A stretch of 64,000 bases of DNA. Source: JBBQWZ01 sp038210135 (GTDB taxonomy: Bacteria; Acidobacteriota; Terriglobia; Bryobacterales; Bryobacteraceae). Each line of letters begins with the position of its first letter. Within the stretch, counting starts at the first letter, position 1. The DNA lies in NCBI GenBank assembly GCA_038210135.1, contig JBBQWZ010000037.1, positions 9,345 through 73,344 of the forward strand, given 5' to 3'. A program made the translations under genes and the position numbers. Below the pieces are notes generated by a model. It was not told the DNA's origin and did not search any database. It saw only the letters and a program-made list of their open reading frames with translations. Positions 8,133 through 14,625 of the stretch are shown piece by piece.

Positions 8133-8723
8133 CTATCCTAAAGCCCGGCGCACGCGCTCGGTGATCGTCGCGCAACACAACAGCATCCAGACGACGGGCG
8201 CCCATTCTCTGACACCTTGATCGACCGCCCAGCCGAGCGCCATCCATGTGCCCAGGACGCCGACCGCAAGGGCACGATCGCTCTTCCCGAACGGGCCATC
8301 ATAGCGGCGCGTGCTTCCGATGGTGAGACCAAGGGCTCCTGCCATCTCGGTGAGTGCGGCGAAGAAAATGGCTCCGCAAACGGCGAGCGGATTCCAACCT
8401 TCGAGCGTCGCGAACGGCATCGTCAGCGCGGCGTCGGAGACGACATCGGTGAGCTCGTTGAGCACCGCGCCGAACCGCGTTTTCTGGTTGTGCTCGTTGG
8501 CGAGCATCCCGTCGATGGCGTTGAGCGCCATCCTTATAAAGAGGAAGACGGGAAGCAGAATCCAGCCGCGATGCTCGATAGCCAGCCACGCGCCGAGGAT
8601 CAAAGATGCCACGCCGGTAGCGACGGTCACCTGATTGGCGGTCACGCCAAGCGCGGCGAGTCGCGACACGACAGGCCGCAGAAGCCCCTGAAAGCGGGGC
8701 TTCAGATCGTATAGGGTTGGCAT
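8133..8723 (-). CDS. ynbA: CDP-alcohol phosphatidyltransferase (YnbA-like), first gene of the lipid operon
   Basis: 196 residues, multi-spanning. The CDP-alcohol transferase motif runs over residues 68-97: N68, D71-G72, A75-N76, G85, N89, D93, D97. Compared with the usual D-x2-D-G-x2-A-R-x8-G-x3-D-x3-D, the first and third Asp are Asn, as I recall for E. coli YnbA, and the Arg after Ala is also Asn. Family members swap CMP of CDP-DAG for an alcohol at the membrane. The alcohol is unknown. It starts 37 bases from a divergent gene, so the operon promoter must lie in that gap or inside the neighbour. Confidence 0.88.
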   Translation of the reverse strand: MPTLYDLKPRFQGLLRPVVSRLAALGVTANQVTVATGVASLILGAWLAIEHRGWILLPVFLFIRMALNAIDGMLANEHNQKTRFGAVLNELTDVVSDAALTMPFATLEGWNPLAVCGAIFFAALTEMAGALGLTIGSTRRYDGPFGKSDRALAVGVLGTWMALGWAVDQGVREWAPVVWMLLCCATITERVRRALG

Positions 8724-8760
8724 GACAGCAATCTCAGTTGTACTAATATTGGAGGCTCCG

Positions 8761-9375
8761 ATGCGAATACCAAGCTGGCTGTGCTACCTTTTCGCGATAG
8801 CCGTACTAATGCGGCCTTCCCTTATGCCAGCACAAACCGAATTGCACGAGACCGACCGCAAGGCGCTTCTTCATATTTTGAGCGAGGTCGAAAAGGCCAT
8901 CAACGCGCAAGACGTCGAGGGCATCCTCGCGCAGATGCGTCCGGACTGCACGGTCATCTGGTGGAACGCGGAGGTCTCGCACGGGCACGACGAGATTCGC
9001 GCGTATTACCGCAAAATGATGAAGGATCCGGGCCGCCTGATCAGCAAGTACACGACGACCGCGAAAATCGGCGATCATGCGCGATTCGTCGGGTCCGGTT
9101 CCGACGTGGCGTTGGCCGAAGGAAGCATGGAGGACGAGTTCTTCCCGCTGATTCGCGGTCCGTTCAAACTGAATTCGCGTTGGAGCTCGACGGCGTCGAA
9201 ATCGGCGGACGGGACATGGAAGATTGCGAGCCTGCATCTTTCTGCGAACGTCTTTAACAACACGCTGATCGGCGAACTGACCAATATGCTTTGGTACGCC
9301 GGCGCAGCGGGCCTGGTTGCGGGCGGCCTGGTGGGCTGGTTCCTCGGACGGCGCAAGAAGGTCAGCCGCGCGTAG
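8761..9375 (+). CDS. SnoaL-like/DUF4440 protein with signal peptide and C-terminal membrane anchor
   Basis: 204 residues from the ATG at 8761, which has GGAGG five bases upstream; an ATG at 8722 has no such site. It begins with a signal-like hydrophobic segment (CYLFAIAVLM). An NTF2-fold domain of the SnoaL/DUF4440 kind follows at about residues 30-160 (LSEVEKAINAQDVEGILAQM, then the W-rich strand CTVIWWNAEV, and later GTWKIASLHLS). A C-terminal helix AGAAGLVAGGLVGWFLG precedes RRKK, consistent with a periplasmic domain tethered by its C-terminus. Function unknown. It is divergent from the ynb-like operon. Confidence 0.75.
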   Translation: MRIPSWLCYLFAIAVLMRPSLMPAQTELHETDRKALLHILSEVEKAINAQDVEGILAQMRPDCTVIWWNAEVSHGHDEIRAYYRKMMKDPGRLISKYTTTAKIGDHARFVGSGSDVALAEGSMEDEFFPLIRGPFKLNSRWSSTASKSADGTWKIASLHLSANVFNNTLIGELTNMLWYAGAAGLVAGGLVGWFLGRRKKVSRA

Positions 9376-9524
9376 TCGGTCTGCGGAATCAGAGCGACGC
9401 GGTTCTTGCGCCTATCCCAATCCAGTCACAAAAGAAAAACCAAACCCCGTCACTCACTTACAACCCAAATCCTCCGGAACCTCCATCCCGCCATGCTATA
9501 ACGTGGCCAGAAACGGAGTCTCCC

Positions 9525-10175
9525 ATGGATCCCAAAGATCGCGCCGAAATCTACCGTCGGAATGCCCGGAAATCGACCGGCCCCCGCACCGACGCGGGCA
9601 AAGACATCTCGCGCTACAACGCCCTGAAACACGGCCTGAATTCGCGCCGTCTCGTCAACCCAAATACGGCCGAAGACAAGGACGCCTTCGACGCGTTCGA
9701 AGCCTCCTACGAAACCGAATTCCAGCCGCAAACTCTGGCCGAAATCCAGATGCTCAAGAGCGTCGTCGAAATCCGCTGGCAGCTCATGCGCTCCGCCCGG
9801 CTCCTTGAACTCACCTACGTTCGCGGAGGCGACCTCCTCGCCACCGCCCGCATGCTCGACGCCTTTTCACGCCACGAGTGCCGCCTCCAGAAAACCCACG
9901 ACGGACTCTTCGAAAAATTTCAAGCTCTCCAATCCGAGCGCAACGCCGCGGAACAAGCGGAAGCCCAAACCGAAGCCGAGACCGAGGCAAAAGTGAAGCA
10001 AACCGCCAAAGAGCAAGCGACCAACCCCACCCCCATGCCAAATAAACCAATCCACTTAAAAGAAATCGGCTTCGTTCCGCAACAATCCCCCGACCCCCAA
10101 ACGACCACCACTCTGGATCCCAAGAGGCCCACAACCAACCCGCAAGTTCCAGGGAGCCTGAAGCCGGCCGCTTAA
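9525..10175 (+). CDS. conserved hypothetical protein with N-terminal STGPRT/ALKHGL motif
   Basis: 216 residues from the ATG at 9525 (GGAG six bases upstream). The N-terminus NARKSTGPRTDAGK and the following YNALKHGLNSRRL form a motif seen at the start of a widespread, often multicopy family of uncharacterised environmental-bacterial proteins. A helical middle (about residues 50-135) is followed by a Glu/Ala-rich segment and a Pro/Thr-rich, probably disordered tail from about residue 165. The Lys/Arg-rich motif could bind nucleic acid, but no known domain supports that. No operon partner. Confidence 0.65.
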   Translation: MDPKDRAEIYRRNARKSTGPRTDAGKDISRYNALKHGLNSRRLVNPNTAEDKDAFDAFEASYETEFQPQTLAEIQMLKSVVEIRWQLMRSARLLELTYVRGGDLLATARMLDAFSRHECRLQKTHDGLFEKFQALQSERNAAEQAEAQTEAETEAKVKQTAKEQATNPTPMPNKPIHLKEIGFVPQQSPDPQTTTTLDPKRPTTNPQVPGSLKPAA

Positions 10176-10281
10176 CAAATCATCGAAAAAATCACCCGCG
10201 AGCCTTTCCGGCCACCACGTAGTAGTGCGTGACTCTAGAGTCGCGATTCGAATGTGGAGGCTTAGACGATTCGGGGAGGGT

Positions 10282-10306
10282 GGGCGCGGCCTTAACGGCC
10301 GCGCCC
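10282..10306. terminator. strong GC hairpin downstream of the STGPRT-motif gene
   Basis: A perfect 10-bp stem (GGGCGCGGCC with GGCCGCGCCC) closes a 5-base loop TTAAC. There is no T-run after it on either strand, so it is not a classic intrinsic terminator. It may still stop transcription between the plus-strand gene ending at 10175 and the minus-strand genes beyond. Confidence 0.4.
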
Positions 10307-10347
10307 CGGTGATAGCATCGCGTGAAATACGGGATGCTTTTGCCTGA

Positions 10348-10428
10348 CTAGCAGTGGTGGGTAAAAACAGCGATCAGGAGGATCAGCGGAATCGGGATGC
10401 CTAGAAAATAAAGCAATGCGGAACGCAT
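10348..10428 (-). CDS. 26-residue hydrophobic peptide
   Basis: ATG at 10428 opens a 26-codon frame ending in TAG: MRSALLYFLGIPIPLILLIA followed by VFTHHC. A GGAG lies nine bases upstream, next to the preceding gene's stop 30 bases away. The peptide is one membrane helix with a Pro kink and a His/Cys tail. Similar tiny one-helix proteins with a GIPIP core are common in proteobacteria and acidobacteria, with unknown function. Coding status is supported by the ribosome binding site and amino-acid pattern only. Confidence 0.5.
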   Translation of the reverse strand: MRSALLYFLGIPIPLILLIAVFTHHC

Positions 10429-10458
10429 GGTTTTCGTCTCCTTTTTTATTCTTGTTGA

Positions 10459-11295
10459 TTACATTGCCGGGACATGGTCCCGAATTCGGCCGCCGATGGT
10501 GGCGGCGTAGCTGGCGGTAAAAGCTCCGATGAGAAGCGACAGGAAAGTCCAGAGAAGCAAGCGGGCGGCCACCTGGCGAGCGGCATCCGCGGTTTGCCGC
10601 GCGTCGGCGATCACCTGGTTGACGCGGTTATTCGCTTCTGTCGGCGTCAGGCCCGTGCGGGCAGCGACGAGTTGCGTCAGATAGGCGGTGTCCCCGGGAG
10701 TCGCTTCCGCTGCGAAGAGCGAATGCGCGAGGATGCGTCCGGCTTCGGCGGTCACCGCGGCGTCCACCTTGGGATGCGTGGAGTCGGAGCGGAACAACTC
10801 GTCGGTGAAGTAGCTGTTGGGATCGGTGACGCTGCCGGCCACTTGCGCGTTGCTAGGTTCGGCTCGTACCGCTTCGCCGAGCATAGTGGTGGCGGAGCTG
10901 GCTAGAAATGCAGCCGAGAGCACGAAGCCCACGGCCCACGCGGTCAGTCCGTTCGCGGTGTCGCGGAAGTAAACTTCATGCGTGTGGACGGACACCCACT
11001 TGGTGCGGAGGCGTCCCACCAGATAGCCGCCCAGCGCTCCGGCGACGACCTGCATCAGGATCATCCAGACGATCGCGGATGTTCCAAGGGTCGCGGCCGT
11101 TGGGGTTCGGGACCACGGCGATATGGCGGACAGGCCGAAGCCCGCTCCAAGCGCCATCATGATGAGGCAGACGGCAGCCATCACAAAAGCTCCGCCAGCT
11201 ACGGCTCCCCAGGCGACTCCGGAGGAGTGCGCGTCGGTGTGCGTGTGTGTCTCGTTTGCTTCGAAATTTCGCGGTATGCGGATTACTTCTTCCAT
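10459..11295 (-). CDS. hypothetical four-helix membrane protein
   Basis: 278 residues from the ATG at 11295, which has GGAGG six bases upstream; an upstream start giving 42 more residues reads as non-coding. Two adjacent N-terminal membrane helices (VAWGAVAGGAFVMAAVCLIM and TSAIVWMILMQVVAGALGG), one after ANGLTAWAVGFVL, and a C-terminal helix LLLWTFLSLLIGAFTASYAA surround a ~100-residue Ala-rich extracytoplasmic region. No catalytic motif was seen. Similar proteins are annotated only as hypothetical. The N-terminus carries a curious His/Thr alternation (THTHTDAH) that could bind metal, but that is speculation. Confidence 0.7.
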   Translation of the reverse strand: MEEVIRIPRNFEANETHTHTDAHSSGVAWGAVAGGAFVMAAVCLIMMALGAGFGLSAISPWSRTPTAATLGTSAIVWMILMQVVAGALGGYLVGRLRTKWVSVHTHEVYFRDTANGLTAWAVGFVLSAAFLASSATTMLGEAVRAEPSNAQVAGSVTDPNSYFTDELFRSDSTHPKVDAAVTAEAGRILAHSLFAAEATPGDTAYLTQLVAARTGLTPTEANNRVNQVIADARQTADAARQVAARLLLWTFLSLLIGAFTASYAATIGGRIRDHVPAM

Positions 11296-11622
11296 TCCAT
11301 CCCTCCGATTTGTGTTGCGGTGCGTCTGCACTGCTTTGCTGATCTGGAAGCAATTTAAATGCCGCGCGATTTGAGGCGATTCGGGGCATGAAGTAGTGAA
11401 AATTTTGCCCTGGTGCAGCAAGATTCGGTTCGCAACCGTTGCAGATCAGCTTCGGCCTGATCGTCCGGGGGTCACAGGGAAGCAACGACGGCCAGCTGGC
11501 CGGGCGGGTCCCGTCGCTCGCGCTCGGGGTGCGGGCCGGCGTTTGGGATACGCGACCATCAGGGTACGCGCTCACCATCCACTCCAAAAAAACTCTAGAG
11601 AGGATGCGACAGCGTTTCAGAT
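11296..11622. other. intergenic stretch without a recognised gene
   Basis: 327 bases between the four-helix membrane protein gene and the aldo/keto reductase gene, both on the minus strand. Open frames here are short, overlapping and without recognisable content. The promoter of the membrane protein should lie at its left end. Confidence 0.5.
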
Positions 11623-12651
11623 TCAGACGGGGCTCAGGCGTTCCCGGTCTTGGAATTGGAGCATCCAGCCTGGATATTCGGGTGGCAGGGCGCTGACTTC
11701 GTCCAGAGTCGCGATTTGATCTGGCGTGAGCTTCACCTCTACGGCGGCCAGGTTGTCGTCTAGCTGGTCGAGGCGTTTCGCGCCGATGATCACCGACGTG
11801 ACAACGCGTTTGGTGAGCAGCCACGCAAGCGAGATTCTGGCGGCGCTGCAGCCGTGCGTTTCGGCGATGGGCTTGATGGCATCGAGGATGCGCCAGGTAC
11901 GTTCTTTGTCCACCAGCGGGAAATCGAAATTGGAGCGGCGCGAATCTTCAGGCTTCTGGTTTTCGCGGCTGAACTTGCCAGAGAGAAGGCCCCCTGCGAG
12001 CGGGCTCCAGACCAGGAGGGCGGTTTTTTCGGAGAGCAGCATCGGGACGATTTCGCGTTCGAGATCGCGTCCGGCGATCGAGTAGTAGGCTTGGAGCGAA
12101 TCGAAGCGGGCGAGTCCGCGGTACTGCGAGACGGTGATCGCTTTGGCGATTTTCCAGGCTTCCCAATTGGAGACGCCGATGTAGCGGACCTTGCCCGAGC
12201 GGACCAGGTCGTCGAGGGCGCGGATGGTCTCTTCGACCGGCGTGATCGAATCGCTGCCGTGGATCTGATAGAGATCGATGTGGTCGGTTTGGAGCCGCTG
12301 CAAGCTGCCGTCGATCGAATCCATGATGTGGGCGCGGGAGGCTCCAAGGTCGTTGCGGCCGGGTCCGACGCGGGCGAAGCACTTGGTAGCGAGGATGACG
12401 TCTTTGCGCGGGATGCCGAGATTCTTGAGCGCAACACCGAGGGCCTTTTCGCTTTCACCTTCGGAGTACATGTCGGCGGTATCGAAGAAGTTGATGCCGC
12501 TTTCGATGGACCGCTTCATCAGCGCGTCGGCGCCATTCTGGTCCACCGCGCCGATCGCGCGAAAGCGTCCGGAGCCGCCGTGGAAGGTCATGGTGCCAAA
12601 GCAGAGCGTCGATACCAGAAGGCCGGTGTCGCCTAGTGTTTTGTACTGCAC
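11623..12651 (-). CDS. aldo/keto reductase
   Basis: 342 residues, a TIM-barrel NADPH-dependent oxidoreductase of the AKR superfamily. The catalytic tetrad is present: D57 and Y62 in FFDTADMYSEG, K90 in ATKCF, H131 in LYQIHG. Cofactor-side motifs follow: YIGVSNWEAW, WSPLAGGLLSGK and a C-terminal SVIIGAKRLDQL. The length and the Y-K-T-L-G start fit the YajO/PdxI-like and Gcy-like bacterial groups. The carbonyl substrate cannot be told from sequence. It starts 30 bases after the molybdopterin oxidoreductase stop and could be co-transcribed with that pair. Confidence 0.92.
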   Translation of the reverse strand: MQYKTLGDTGLLVSTLCFGTMTFHGGSGRFRAIGAVDQNGADALMKRSIESGINFFDTADMYSEGESEKALGVALKNLGIPRKDVILATKCFARVGPGRNDLGASRAHIMDSIDGSLQRLQTDHIDLYQIHGSDSITPVEETIRALDDLVRSGKVRYIGVSNWEAWKIAKAITVSQYRGLARFDSLQAYYSIAGRDLEREIVPMLLSEKTALLVWSPLAGGLLSGKFSRENQKPEDSRRSNFDFPLVDKERTWRILDAIKPIAETHGCSAARISLAWLLTKRVVTSVIIGAKRLDQLDDNLAAVEVKLTPDQIATLDEVSALPPEYPGWMLQFQDRERLSPV

Positions 12652-12681
12652 GAGTATTGTGGTCCTTTGGTTGGGGGCTTG

Positions 12682-13428
12682 TTAAATTCCGGCGTACCAG
12701 GAATAGCCCGGCGGCGGCGCCGGCGGCGTAAGACTCTTCATGTAGCTCTTCAGATCGTCGATCACGGTGATCTGGTTGATGAATTTGACGCTCTTATAGC
12801 CGAGCTGACGAGGCACCCGCATGCGCAGCGGTCCGCCGTGGCCGACCGGGATTTCCGCTCCGTTCATTCCGTAGGTGAGGATGGTTTGCGGGTGGAGCGC
12901 ATCCGACATGTCGACACTGTCCCACCAGTCTTTTTCGATGGAGGAGTAAACGACGTAGCGAGCCTTCGGGTCCATTCCGACGGCGTCGAGAATGTGCGAG
13001 AGCGGCGTCCCGCTCCATTCGGCCACGTAGGACCAGCCTTCTTCGCAAGCGACCTGCGTGATCTGGCTGCTGCCGGGAAATTTCTTGATGTCAGGAATGG
13101 AGAAGGTGGCGGGTCGAGCGACCATACCGCTTACGACCAGCTTCCAATCGGCGAAACCGGCGGCTTCGTGTTTCTTGAAGGCATCATTCTTCGGCGCGGT
13201 GGGATTCGGAAACGGAACCTTGGAGATCTGGTCGCGAGAGAATTCACGCGCCATGGTGTGGTTGGTGAGAAGGCGCTGCGAAGCGTAGGTAAGGCTATCG
13301 CCGACGGTATAGAGAGCTTGCGAGACGGGCGGAAGCAGTCCCAGGCGATCGGCGGCGACGGCGACACCGGTTACGCCGGCGGCGGAGGCGATCGCGGAGG
13401 TGATCAGTTTGCGGCGAGAGATGCTCAT
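12682..13428 (-). CDS. Tat-exported molybdopterin-dependent oxidoreductase (sulfite oxidase/MsrP fold)
   Basis: 248 residues. A twin-arginine signal (SRRKLITSAIASAAG) is followed by an oxidoreductase molybdopterin-binding domain. C128 in QVACEEGW is the expected molybdenum thiolate ligand; EWSGTPLSHILDAVG and GGPLRMRVPRQLGYKSVKF are typical of the sulfite oxidase fold. The gene overlaps the cytochrome b gene by four bases, so the two are translationally coupled. A membrane cytochrome b feeding a periplasmic Mo-enzyme parallels MsrQ-MsrP, but here the cytochrome is of a different type and the substrate is unknown. Confidence 0.9.
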   Translation of the reverse strand: MSISRRKLITSAIASAAGVTGVAVAADRLGLLPPVSQALYTVGDSLTYASQRLLTNHTMAREFSRDQISKVPFPNPTAPKNDAFKKHEAAGFADWKLVVSGMVARPATFSIPDIKKFPGSSQITQVACEEGWSYVAEWSGTPLSHILDAVGMDPKARYVVYSSIEKDWWDSVDMSDALHPQTILTYGMNGAEIPVGHGGPLRMRVPRQLGYKSVKFINQITVIDDLKSYMKSLTPPAPPPGYSWYAGI

Positions 13429-14171
13429 GCAGTTTCCTTGGGCGCGGCAGCGCGGCCGGTGATCATGGCTCGCATGCGTGGGCCGAAGCCGGCGAGCGCG
13501 ACGATCAACACGTGAACCAGAACGAATCCGACCAGCAGTACGGAGTCGAAGAAATGCAGCGTGCGGGCGGATTGCTGTCCGCCCAGTAGGGTGACGATGG
13601 ACGGAAAGGCGGACGCGATGGCGGGCGACATGGCGAGTCCGGTCCAGATCATGAAGGGGAAGAAAACGAAAACGACGCTGCTGTAGGCGATCCGCTGAAG
13701 GACGTTATAGGAGGTGTCGTCGTCGGCGGAAGGCTTGAAGCGGAGGTGGTTTTTGAGGACGGTGGAGAAAGATTGCCTGTTCGCGGGTACGAGGTTTTTG
13801 CGGAAGTGGCCGCTGAAGATTCCGTAGGCGAAATAGAGGAGTCCGGAAATGACGAGGAACCAGGCGGATTGAAAATGAAGCGAACGGCTCCAGCCATTTT
13901 GATCGGGGAGCACGTAGTTGTAGCCGGTTTTGACGTGCCCGCGCGAGGCGGGAATCGGGATCTGGAAGAGCGCGGGCATGTTGCTGTTGCCGGTTTCGCC
14001 CCAATAGAAGCGCGGGTGTGAGATCAGGATTTCGACACCGCTGAGAAGCAGCGCGAAGAAGCACAGGGCGGTGATCCAGTGCGTGGCGCGGACGAGTCCG
14101 GCGTGGCGCGGGGTGGCGGTCGAGACCGGAGTGACGACGGCGAGACTGGGGTCCCAGGCGGAATCGGCCAT
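13425..14171 (-). CDS. cytochrome b561/b6-type membrane subunit
   Basis: 248 residues from the ATG at 14171 (start at an ATG with the family-like N-terminus; 26 further upstream residues look non-coding). Four or five membrane helices carry His candidates for haem b: VRATHWITALCFFALLLSG, RSLHFQSAWFLVISGLLYF, RIAYSSVVFVFFPFMIW and ARTLHFFDSVLLVGFVLVHVL. The family passes electrons from the quinol pool to a periplasmic partner. That partner is almost certainly the molybdopterin protein encoded next with a 4-base overlap. Confidence 0.88.
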   Translation of the reverse strand: MADSAWDPSLAVVTPVSTATPRHAGLVRATHWITALCFFALLLSGVEILISHPRFYWGETGNSNMPALFQIPIPASRGHVKTGYNYVLPDQNGWSRSLHFQSAWFLVISGLLYFAYGIFSGHFRKNLVPANRQSFSTVLKNHLRFKPSADDDTSYNVLQRIAYSSVVFVFFPFMIWTGLAMSPAIASAFPSIVTLLGGQQSARTLHFFDSVLLVGFVLVHVLIVALAGFGPRMRAMITGRAAAPKETA

Positions 14172-14306
14172 TGACGGATGGTAGCACTCGGTTTGGCCGG
14201 GGTGAAGGGTTTGGGCGACGATGGCGTTGACACTGGCTGCGCCGAACACGATGTCGGCAGCGGCCCTTTAGAGATTTCCGATGCGGATTGGTGGATAATC
14301 AGCAAG

Positions 14307-14519
14307 ATGGCAAAGTACGAGTTGACGAAATCGATCGACGCGAAGAAGCTGAACAAGCGGACGATGAATCCGCTGGGGCCGGAGCGATTTCCGATTCCGT
14401 TCGGCGCGATCCTGACGGACCTGAAAGAAGAACGCGGCCTGGTGATTTTCCATTACCTGGGCGAGCCGTTCGAGGCGATCAAGCAGGAAGTGGGATCGGC
14501 GATCAAAGAGATCGAGTAG
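14307..14519 (+). CDS. 70-residue conserved-looking hypothetical protein
   Basis: ATG at 14307. The protein starts MAKYELTKSIDAKKLNKRTM and continues with a compact beta-like core (PIPFGAILTDLKEERGLVIF) and a C-terminal amphipathic helix (FEAIKQEVGSAIKEIE). The composition is clearly protein-like and the core resembles a small SH3-like barrel, but I do not recognise the family. It is convergent with the ankyrin/cytochrome gene and divergent from the cytochrome b operon. No signal peptide, so probably cytoplasmic. Confidence 0.6.
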   Translation: MAKYELTKSIDAKKLNKRTMNPLGPERFPIPFGAILTDLKEERGLVIFHYLGEPFEAIKQEVGSAIKEIE

Positions 14520-14625
14520 GAGTGGTGCAGGCTGTTAACTGCCGGAACCTACATCCACCCAACAGCTCGTGATATGGCTTGTCTGTATCGGCCAGCAGCG
14601 TGAACGTGAGGCCCTGCTTGATGGT

